Below are positions 58,301 to 64,000 of a DNA stretch of 64,000 bases, piece after piece (position 1 is the stretch's first letter; every line of letters begins with the position of its first letter). The notes under the pieces are model-generated. The model was not told the origin of the DNA, searched no databases, and saw only the letters and a program-made list of their open reading frames with translations. The DNA comes from Thraustochytrium sp. TN22 (Eukaryota > Sar > Bigyra > Thraustochytrida > Thraustochytriidae). The stretch is from NCBI GenBank assembly GCA_013306675.1, contig JABLUY010000015.1:224834-288833 (forward strand). The letters are read 5' to 3'. The translations under genes were made by a program, and so were the position numbers.

Positions 58301-61300
58301 CCCATCATCGTACAGAATGGCGTAGCTCCCGTCACGGTTCACGCGCGTAATCTTGCCGCCATAGTACTTGGCCTTGCCCTTGAAACGCGCCTCCACGCGG
58401 TCGCCCTCGTGCAGCGGGCTCTCTGGGTCATTGTCATCCTCCGTGTCCGAGGTTCTTTCCTCACGACCCCCACGCCGCGGGCTGGCACGCCGGCGATGAA
58501 TGCCGAGGTCGTCGTTGCTGCTGGCGCTGCTGGGCTCTTCAAGCGACTTGACATCCTCCGGTGCCACGTGGCGCTGGAAATCGCCGTCATCGAACTTGAC
58601 GTCACAGGAGCCGTCCGGGTGAATACGGTCCACGCGGCCCTTGTAAAAGCGGCGGCCGTTCTGGAACCTCGCCTCCACTCGGTCCCCCTCGCGAAGCCGG
58701 GAGCGCTGCTGCCGCCGCTGCTGCTGCTGCTGCTGCTGCTGCTGCCCACGCGGCGAGCGGCTGCCCTGACCACGTCGCTCCATCGCGGCAGGCCCGCCGC
58801 CCTCCTTCCGGATGCTGCGGCGGACGACATTGCGTTCGCGGTCGCCGTCGTCGTACGCGATGTCAAAGGTTCCGTCGCCGTTTACACGTGAGATCTTGCC
58901 CTTGTAGTACTTGGCGCCGCCGCGATACTTGGCTTCCACGCGATCGCCACGCGCCAGCTCATCGTCGGCACTGCTAGGTTCCTCTGCATCCGACGTCGTG
59001 CTGCGTCCCACGCGGGTCGACTGCGTGCCTGTGCGCCGTGAACCTTCCAGACTGCGGATTTTAGAGCGTGCTACCATGCGCTCGCGGTCTCCGTCCTCGT
59101 AAGAAATGTCGGCAGACCCGTTGCTGTGTACACGAGTGATCTTTCCCTTGTAGTACTTGGTGCCGCCGCGGTAGCGCGCCTCCACGCGGTCGCCAATGCG
59201 CAGTTGCGGTTCCTCGTCCGCTTCGTCCTCTTGGAAGCCAACGCCTCTGCGTCTGGGGCTGCGCGACCCGGTGTCGCGCGTTTCCCCGGGACGCCGGATC
59301 TTGCTGCGCGGCACCTGAAGCTCACGGTCCCCGTCGTCGTAGTAGATGACATAGGTTCCATTCGCGTTTTTGCGGGCAATTTTGCCGGGATAGTACCGCT
59401 TGCCGCCCTTGTAGAGCGCCTCCACGCGGTCGCCGCGTGCAAGCTCCTCCTCGCCACCTTGGTCTGCGGCGGCCTCAGCAGCACCGCCCAGTGGGCGCAC
59501 ACTCTCGGCCGGCACGGCGCTCTCGCTGTCGCCGTCGTCATAGGCGATGCGGTAGGTCCCATCCGGGTTTGCACGCACGATCTTACCCGGATAGTAGCGT
59601 CGGCCGCCCTTGTAGCGTGCCTCCACGCGGTCGCCGCGCTTGAGAGTCTGGCTGCGCTGCTCCTCTTCTTCCTCGCTATCCTCGCCACGGCGCAATGCCC
59701 GCCGCGGGGAGGTCCGCCCCACGCTACGGATCAGGCTCTCGTCGACTGCGCGCTCTTTGTCTCCGTCTGCGTAGTCAATGGCGTAGGTGCCGTCGCGGTT
59801 CACGCGCATGATGGTGCCCTTGTAGTACTTGGACTTGCCCTTGAAGCGCGCCTCAACCTCCTGACCCACATGGAAGCCCTGCGTGCCAGCCTCGTCCGTC
59901 TCGCTGCCTGCCCCAGCATCATCGCCATTCTCCAGGGACCTCACCATACTGGGATCCACACGGCGCTCCTTGTCGCCATCGTCGTAGTTGATGTCGAAGG
60001 AGCCATTTGGGTTGACGCGAGACACCGTGCCCTTGAACCACTTGCGCCCTGCGCGAAAACGAGCCTCCACACGACTTCCGACGTCGATGGGAGGCGGCAT
60101 GCGGCCGCGGCGGCGTTGGCCACTTGCGCCAAAATCCTCGTTTTCCGAGGTCTCGCCACCGCCCTGTGCATCAAAGCGATCTGTGCCCCGGCGCCCGCCG
60201 GCAGCTCGTCCCTGTGCACCGCCTCCCTTCGCCCTGCAAGCGGGCCGCCGGATAAAGCGCGCCGGAACACGTGTCTCGCGATCGCCGTCATCGTATTTGA
60301 TGTCGCATGCGCCGCTTGCATAGGCCTTCTCCACGACACCCGAGTACCACTTGGCCCCGCGTCGGAACTGGGCCTCGACACGGTCGCCCCTGTTTAATGG
60401 CGCGTCGGGATCGAGATTGGTGTCGCCAAGGTCCTCCTCCTCGTCACTGACCTCGTCACCACGACCACCACGACCACCATGACCCAGCACCTCCGCACGT
60501 CGACCACCCCGGCCGCCATGCGTGCTTCGCAGCTTGATTTTGGAGGCCGCAACCCGACGCTCGAAATCGCCGTCATCGTATGCAATGTCGCACGAGCCGT
60601 CCGAGTAAGCTCGCTTGACGACGCCCGTGTAGTACTTGGCGCCGCCCTTGTAGCGAGCTTCGACGTTGTCGCCCACGCGCGGCGCGGCTCCTCTCGCGCC
60701 CTCCGCGTCGCTCGTGCTGTCGTTGTCGATTGCGGCGAACTGACTCATGGAGTCCACAGTTGGCATCCCGACCCGGATCATGGCAGGCGGCACTCGCGTC
60801 TCGGTGTCCCCATTGTCGAACATAATGTCGTAGGAACCATCCGGGCGCTCTCGCTCGATGACACCGCCCGAATAGCTCCGGGAGCCGCGCTGCCGGGCCT
60901 CAATGCGCTGGCCAGGGCGGAAGGTTTGGCCGTCACCCACAGGGATTCCCTGAGGCTCCGCCTCGCGGGAGTCGCGGCCCATTCCTCCTGCCCGTCGCGA
61001 GGGCGATGCTGTGCGGCCGCTCTGTCCGCTGGCCTGCCGCACCGCTCGGACGAAGATACCGTAGCGCAGCTTGCCCTGGTCATCCAATGCGCGCATGACT
61101 CGGCGCAGCACGGAGACGTCCAGACCGAGTCGCGCGCGCCGCACGCTTCGCTCGAAGTCGCGGGCTTCGACTTTACCAGACGCGTCCTGATCGAGCATCT
61201 CGAAGGTGTCCTGCAGGTCTGTGATGACTTTTTCCTGGGCATCAAGCGGCCCGAGCATATCGGCGATCCTCGCAGCCTGGGCATCCTTGTCCGCGCCACC

Positions 61301-62197
61301 CCGAGGCGACGACGAGGTCTTGCGTGGGGACCCACCACCAGGGCCCCGCCCATCGTTGTCCGTCTTGCGAATTAGGCCGGGGTCCACGCGCTGCTCTGCA
61401 TCGCCGTCGTCGTATGCGATGTCGAAGGTCCCGTCTCGATTCGCACGCTTGATGATTCCGGGGAAATACTTGCGGCCTCGTCCAAAGCGCGCCTCAACGC
61501 GGTCGCCGACTCGCAGCTCGTTGGGCTCGTCGCTGCTCTGCTCGCCGCCCGTGTCGCCCATGTCGCCCATGGCGCCGCCGCCACCACTGCCCGCAGGGCC
61601 CACCTGCTCGAGCAGGCGGTTGTACTCCACCGTGGTGCGGCCATCACCGTAGCTCTGCATCGCATCGCGCAAGTCACCAGGGCTAAAGTCGACCTTCAGG
61701 CTCTTGAGCACGCGCCCGAGGTCGCGCGCGTGGATCGTACCATCAGCCTTGCGGTCTGCCGCCTCGAATGCTCGGAGCGCACGATCCAGGTCGCGTTGCG
61801 TGGGGAGCTCCGCCGCGAGTTTGTCGAGCAATGCAATGCGAGTGCCCCCGCTACCGTTGCGACCTCGGTCTCGGCCCGCTCCGGAGCCTCTCGCGCGAGG
61901 CGATTCATCCGTGTCGTTCATTCCGCGAGCTGCAGGGCGCCCGCCGCCCTTGACCCGGATGTTGCGCTCCGGCACGCGTTGCTCTGCGTCGCCGTCGTCG
62001 TAGTTCACATCAAAGGTTCCATCCCTGTTCTCACGAGAAATGCGGCCGGCGTACCACTTGGCGCCTCCACGAAACCTGGCCTCAACGCGAGTACCCACGC
62101 TGAGCCCTGTCGCGCCGGCGTCCATGCGGCTCCCACCGCGCGCGCCAGCGCGCCCGCCCGCAGCAGCGCTGCCAGGTCTGCGCGCCGCGAGGGGCAT
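55361..62197 (-). CDS. Giant multi-Tudor-like and EF-hand protein
   Basis: A 2278-residue single-frame protein. Fourteen Tudor/Agenet-like repeats of ~50 residues start at about 33, 228, 427, 506, 602, 704, 775, 852, 919, 999, 1081, 1168, 1262 and 1350. Each follows GDRVEARYKGGAKYYKGKI, then a RVNxDGTFDIAYDDGDRE strand pair and a closing IR. Arg/Ser-rich linkers separate them, one with a Gln run (about 1151-1160). EF-hand-like segments also lie between early repeats (about 120-195, 320-390). The last ~820 residues hold several EF-hands, with canonical loops DVDGDGYVSRIE (1466), DANGDGRLSYRE (1502), DVDKDGLASHAE (1879), DQDGKGYVSMRS (1988), DRNNDGKISVSE (2075) and DMDRDGKISFLE (2112), plus degenerate ones. 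A calcium-responsive scaffold is likely; the partner bound by the Tudor modules is unknown. Confidence 0.9.
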   Translation of the reverse strand: MPLAARRPGSAAAGGRAGARGGSRMDAGATGLSVGTRVEARFRGGAKWYAGRISRENRDGTFDVNYDDGDAEQRVPERNIRVKGGGRPAARGMNDTDESPRARGSGAGRDRGRNGSGGTRIALLDKLAAELPTQRDLDRALRAFEAADRKADGTIHARDLGRVLKSLKVDFSPGDLRDAMQSYGDGRTTVEYNRLLEQVGPAGSGGGGAMGDMGDTGGEQSSDEPNELRVGDRVEARFGRGRKYFPGIIKRANRDGTFDIAYDDGDAEQRVDPGLIRKTDNDGRGPGGGSPRKTSSSPRGGADKDAQAARIADMLGPLDAQEKVITDLQDTFEMLDQDASGKVEARDFERSVRRARLGLDVSVLRRVMRALDDQGKLRYGIFVRAVRQASGQSGRTASPSRRAGGMGRDSREAEPQGIPVGDGQTFRPGQRIEARQRGSRSYSGGVIERERPDGSYDIMFDNGDTETRVPPAMIRVGMPTVDSMSQFAAIDNDSTSDAEGARGAAPRVGDNVEARYKGGAKYYTGVVKRAYSDGSCDIAYDDGDFERRVAASKIKLRSTHGGRGGRRAEVLGHGGRGGRGDEVSDEEEDLGDTNLDPDAPLNRGDRVEAQFRRGAKWYSGVVEKAYASGACDIKYDDGDRETRVPARFIRRPACRAKGGGAQGRAAGGRRGTDRFDAQGGGETSENEDFGASGQRRRGRMPPPIDVGSRVEARFRAGRKWFKGTVSRVNPNGSFDINYDDGDKERRVDPSMVRSLENGDDAGAGSETDEAGTQGFHVGQEVEARFKGKSKYYKGTIMRVNRDGTYAIDYADGDKERAVDESLIRSVGRTSPRRALRRGEDSEEEEEQRSQTLKRGDRVEARYKGGRRYYPGKIVRANPDGTYRIAYDDGDSESAVPAESVRPLGGAAEAAADQGGEEELARGDRVEALYKGGKRYYPGKIARKNANGTYVIYYDDGDRELQVPRSKIRRPGETRDTGSRSPRRRGVGFQEDEADEEPQLRIGDRVEARYRGGTKYYKGKITRVHSNGSADISYEDGDRERMVARSKIRSLEGSRRTGTQSTRVGRSTTSDAEEPSSADDELARGDRVEAKYRGGAKYYKGKISRVNGDGTFDIAYDDGDRERNVVRRSIRKEGGGPAAMERRGQGSRSPRGQQQQQQQQQRRQQRSRLREGDRVEARFQNGRRFYKGRVDRIHPDGSCDVKFDDGDFQRHVAPEDVKSLEEPSSASSNDDLGIHRRRASPRRGGREERTSDTEDDNDPESPLHEGDRVEARFKGKAKYYGGKITRVNRDGSYAILYDDGDRELRVKRNLIRSKRGVAKARGGSRSPRRGGRESRDAPHSASDDSPQDAAFRQGETVEARFKGKAKFYRGKITRVRADGTYDIDYDDGDRETHVAGRLIRSLKRSDSRSPRRQASPRRARGEPTSSGEDSGASSDNDDELSALLARILKKGFRSGAMRNYQEVFNSFDVDGDGYVSRIELGHALDKLGIRYTKEELRSIVRHLDANGDGRLSYREFIQMLKRHDRDGGRRAVSSSPPRRRRAGRRSQSPTSASSGEDSRDGGGRRGSSRLSRGRSRPARGRRERARSASARRTSRSPSRSSSEWSESDAEGDDAWESDGDEVTAGGTVVRNFELYLGKVLVRDSRKRFKAVFERADPDRRGYISVSKLERVLKALGINKRVSGNLLKKLARKYGRGSHSKLFYRDLVAACKEAAQGLQDDEGHAARLGRLLPRLRKAALEQDLEAAVREKLDKDGTGGADRKALADQLARASSLKRMEKATLLDFLASFLGEDGQVRYEEVLLYCRSEGAAAAAEPAWKRATSKLDVQKGIAALRAERERLEKEGVDPVVFQVLHRLRQAIADALGTGAVKDYADAFELFDVDKDGLASHAEMSRALASLGFELSAEEVTKVLQRLDPDGAGEHLDYRHFLMFTTKGSDRDEWALNAAGVLVGTTHAGEVESAIRHKLRKVALQKRTGFSTILRAFKNADQDGKGYVSMRSLRKVATNQGWALTNEDLACLAARFDLRGEDKFAYKQFVSFLSLDDDAVYGVEQRISEFVASLMGNGVTLRECFRHFDRNNDGKISVSELTGAMIKIGFPVSPEEAAELIRRVDMDRDGKISFLEFTRAFAPKANPAPPSGAVIGDESAEAAGGGSSGHGGHGGGAVTSVSASASMETALQRLAQGKAEPSLLADWHEAFLLPESSVPLAPKGSVGEWLEKTASPLEKRNFFAFLHLVSSFEKRLGLEQHADSSAGISADDLILQLGTKLKVSMKFLTS

Positions 62198-62207
62198 GCT
62201 TGCTTTT

Positions 62208-62212
<5 letters not shown>

Positions 62213-62249
<37 letters not shown>
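62213..62249. repeat. CCTG tetranucleotide repeat in the leader of the giant Tudor gene
   Basis: About nine units, read as CAGG on the coding (minus) strand immediately before the start codon. Confidence 0.9.
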
Positions 62250-62529
62250 ACCTCTCTCGGGGATGAAGGAGGCTGCCGTCTGCTTGCTCGCCTCCGCTCT
62301 TGCTTCGCCCCCCCTGAGCGGACGGCGGCCGAGGAGAGAAAGGCGCGGGCGCCCGCCGCAGCCGGCGAGCCGGCCCCGCCGACTCACTTCTGCCGCGCCT
62401 CGCGCTCCTCGCGCGAGTCCCAGCGTGCGTGCGGGTGGGCGGGCAGGCGCGCCGGCGCCTCGACAAGAGGCCTATTTGTCCCAGCGCTACCGGCCCAACG
62501 GCTACGCGCGCCGGGCCACTGGCACGACC

Positions 62530-62539
62530 CACTGCAGTG
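62530..62539. promoter_or_regulatory. CACTGCAGTG palindrome, candidate regulatory site
   Basis: Perfect 10-bp palindrome about 333 bp upstream of the giant Tudor ATG; fourth copy in the window. Confidence 0.3.
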
Positions 62540-62885
62540 ATTGGGGGCCGCCTGCCAGTGCACGGTGGTTGACTGTGAGTCAATTCCTAGCCGTGACGCA
62601 ACGACGACGCAACTCGTGCAGTGCGGGCGGAGTGCCAGTCACGGCGTAGTAAATGGGGGGAATAAGCAGACTCCAAGGAGCAGCAGTGGACAAGCGCGGG
62701 GGCACGCGAGCCGAATGAGGAGGTGCTGCTTTTGAGCTGCTCCACCGCTGTCTGAGATCCAGACTGACCCACAAACTTCAACTTCGTTTCTGTATCAGTT
62801 CAGTACTTGCTACGACTTGGAACTTGCTGCGAGTTGAATAGCGTTTCGGGCGAAGGCTGCAGTCGGCCATTCCAGCCTGGGCGAA

Positions 62886-64000
62886 CTACAGACTGTGAGC
62901 TCGGCAGAATAAACTTCCAGCAACAGAGTGGCGGAGACAGGCGGTTTCCTGACAGCGCCGACCACCTCCGTGCGCCCTGCAGAAAGGAAGACCGCCGCTC
63001 TCGGCACTCTTGTCGCAGTCTGGGTGCTGGCAGCGCCGACCACCTCCGTGCGCCTTGCAGAAAGGAAGATCGCCGCTCCTGGCGCTCTTGTCGCAGTCTG
63101 GGTGCTGGCAGCGCCGACCACCTCCGTGCGCCTTGCAGAAAGGAAGACCGCCGCTCTGGGCGCTCTTGTCGCAGTCTGGGTGCTGGCAGCGCCGACCACC
63201 TCCGTGCGCCTTGCAGAAAGGAAGACCGCCGCTCTGGGCGCTCTTGTCGCAGTCTGGGTGCTGGCAGCGCCGACCACCTCCGTGCGCCTTGCAGAAAGGA
63301 AGACCGCCGCTCTGGGCGCTCTTGTCGCAGTCTGGGTGCTGGCAGCGCCGACCACCTCCGTGCGCCTTGCAGAAAGGAAGACCGCCGCTCTGGGCGCTCT
63401 TGTCGCAGTCTGGGTGCTGGCAGCGCCGACCACCTCCGTGCGCCTTGCAGAAAGGAAGACCGCCGCTCTGGGCGCTCTTGTCGCAGTCTGGGTGCTGGCA
63501 GCGCCGACCACCTCCGTGCGCCTTGCAGAAAGGAAGACCGCCGCTCTGGGCGCTCTTGTCGCAGTCTGGGTGCTGGCAGCGCCGACCACCTCCGTGCGCC
63601 TTGCAGAAAGGAAGACCGCCGCTCTGGGCGCTCTTGTCGCAGTCTGGGTGCTGGCAGCGCCGACCACCTCCGTGCGCCTTGCAGAAAGGAAGACCGCCGC
63701 TCTGGGCGCTCTTGTCGCAGTCTGGGTGCTGGCAGCGCCGACCACCTCCGTGCGCCTTGCAGAAAGGAAGACCGCCGCTCTGGGCGCTCTTGTCGCAGTC
63801 TGGGTGCTGTCAGCGCCGACCACCTCCGTGCGCGTTGCAGAAAGGAAGACCGCCGCTCTGGGCGCTCTTGTCGCAGTCTGGGTGCTGACAGCGCCGACCA
63901 CCTCCGTGCGCCTTGCAGAAAGGAAGACCGCCGCTCTGGGCGCTCTTGTCGCAGTCTGGGTGCTGACAGCGCCGACCACCTCCGTGCGCGATGCAGAAAG
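62886..64000 (-). CDS. Partial Cys/His (GGGRRC) repeat protein, 3' end, with one in-frame TGA
   Basis: On the minus strand one frame of the 78-bp tandem array reads as 26-residue units GGGRRCQHPDCDKSAQSGGL plus PFCKAH, a C-x4-C-x11-C-x2-H pattern followed by GGGRR. This is the small putative zinc-binding repeat found in plant WRKY19-like and many stramenopile proteins. The final, diverged unit (CQETACLRHSVAGSLFCRAH, then SL and TAG at 62886-62888) keeps the spacing, which argues that this frame is the real one. The gene is cut by the window end, so its start is unseen; there is no ATG in the frame here. One unit has TGA at 63810-63812 where the first Cys codon (TGC) is expected: a nonsense change, a sequencing error, or less likely Sec. 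It may be a decaying gene. Confidence 0.55.
62955..64000. repeat. 78-bp near-identical tandem repeat array
   Basis: Thirteen full units and a partial one, differing at only a few positions, run off the window end. Two other frames are also open through the array, including a 389-codon ATG frame at 62810-63979, because 78 is divisible by three. Confidence 0.97.

Larger units (their letters stand above)
62198..62885. other. Intergenic region upstream of the giant Tudor gene
   Basis: No gene. A CCTG run covers about 62213-62249, within 16 bp of the giant gene's ATG. A CACTGCAGTG palindrome at 62530-62539 lies about 333 bp upstream, with further CCAGTG words near 62550 and 62633. Confidence 0.55.

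Noticed and set aside
59126-60397. 423-codon plus-strand frame antisense to the Tudor repeats
   Set aside because: Mirrors the repeat period of the minus-strand gene and has no independent similarity.
63810-63812. Selenocysteine at the TGA codon as the main reading
   Set aside because: One of fourteen otherwise Cys positions in a repeat; nonsense change or base error is simpler, and no SECIS element was identified.
63010-63888. 292-codon plus-strand frame through the same array
   Set aside because: Same reason: a periodic shadow frame rich in Pro/Gln/Arg with no family pattern.
62810-63979. 389-codon ATG open frame on the minus strand through the tandem array (VVGAASTQTATRAP units)
   Set aside because: It is one of three frames kept open by a 78-bp period. 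Its translation has no motif, while the neighbouring frame gives a regular Cys/His pattern kept even in the diverged last unit.
62955-64000. CRISPR-like array
   Set aside because: Repeat units are directly contiguous without variable spacers, and the host is eukaryotic.

Overview
The window looks like nuclear DNA of a GC-rich, gene-dense protist. The genes appear intronless: complete multi-domain proteins read through single open frames of up to 2278 codons. They encode eukaryotic machinery (VDAC porin, complex I 21 kDa-type subunit, wybutosine enzymes, Puf6, Mrd1, MEP50-like WD40, ARL2BP and RP2). A stramenopile, and within it a thraustochytrid/labyrinthulomycete, is my best inference. The reasons are the intronless GC-rich genes, the multi-Tudor/EF-hand protein, the GGGRRC Cys/His repeats and the flagellar-type ARL3 components. 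No rRNA, tRNA, CRISPR or transposon was recognised.

Layout. 1-13 kb: an alpha/beta hydrolase, VDAC, a secreted GH27 alpha-galactosidase, a membrane-anchored acylphosphatase, two tandem theta-like GSTs and an OTU-type protease, all on the minus strand. 13-19 kb: an ARL2BP/BART protein, a PP2C phosphatase, an assembly gap flanked by microsatellites, a membrane aspartyl protease and an RP2-like C-CAP protein with an N-terminal Tudor-like domain. 19-31 kb: a coiled-coil/TRAF-type zinc finger/SAM protein, Puf6, and a 1542-residue wybutosine fusion (TYW3, Kelch, two copies of the TYW2 N-terminal module, TYW2 methyltransferase, JmjC). 31-39.5 kb: gene-poor and repeat-rich, with two proteins of unknown function. 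39.5-50 kb: complex I subunit, a receptor-like TSP1/EGF/TM/PH protein, a CUE/UBA-like protein, an ERG26/NSDHL-like dehydrogenase and a MEP50-like WD40 protein. 50-64 kb: Mrd1/RBM19 with a 254-bp tandem duplication of its 3' end, an unknown acidic coiled-coil protein, a giant protein with 14 Tudor-like repeats and several EF-hands, and a Cys/His repeat array cut by the window edge.

Functional themes. Two factors for ribosome biogenesis (Puf6, Mrd1) and one tRNA-modification megaenzyme are present. ARL2BP and RP2 act on the same ciliary GTPase, ARL3, and lie 5 kb apart; RP2 shares a Tudor-like module with the giant EF-hand protein. Gene pairs are often divergent (OTU/ARL2BP, protease/RP2, ERG26/MEP50, Mrd1/unknown) or tightly convergent (unknown/giant Tudor, 63 bp apart). 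Intergenic DNA is full of self-complementary tetranucleotide repeats and a recurring vocabulary of short palindrome-like words (CACTGCAGTG, CTGACAGTG, CCGTGAC, GACTCGGA) that may be promoter elements.

Many long open frames in this GC-rich sequence are antisense or shifted shadows of real genes and were left out.
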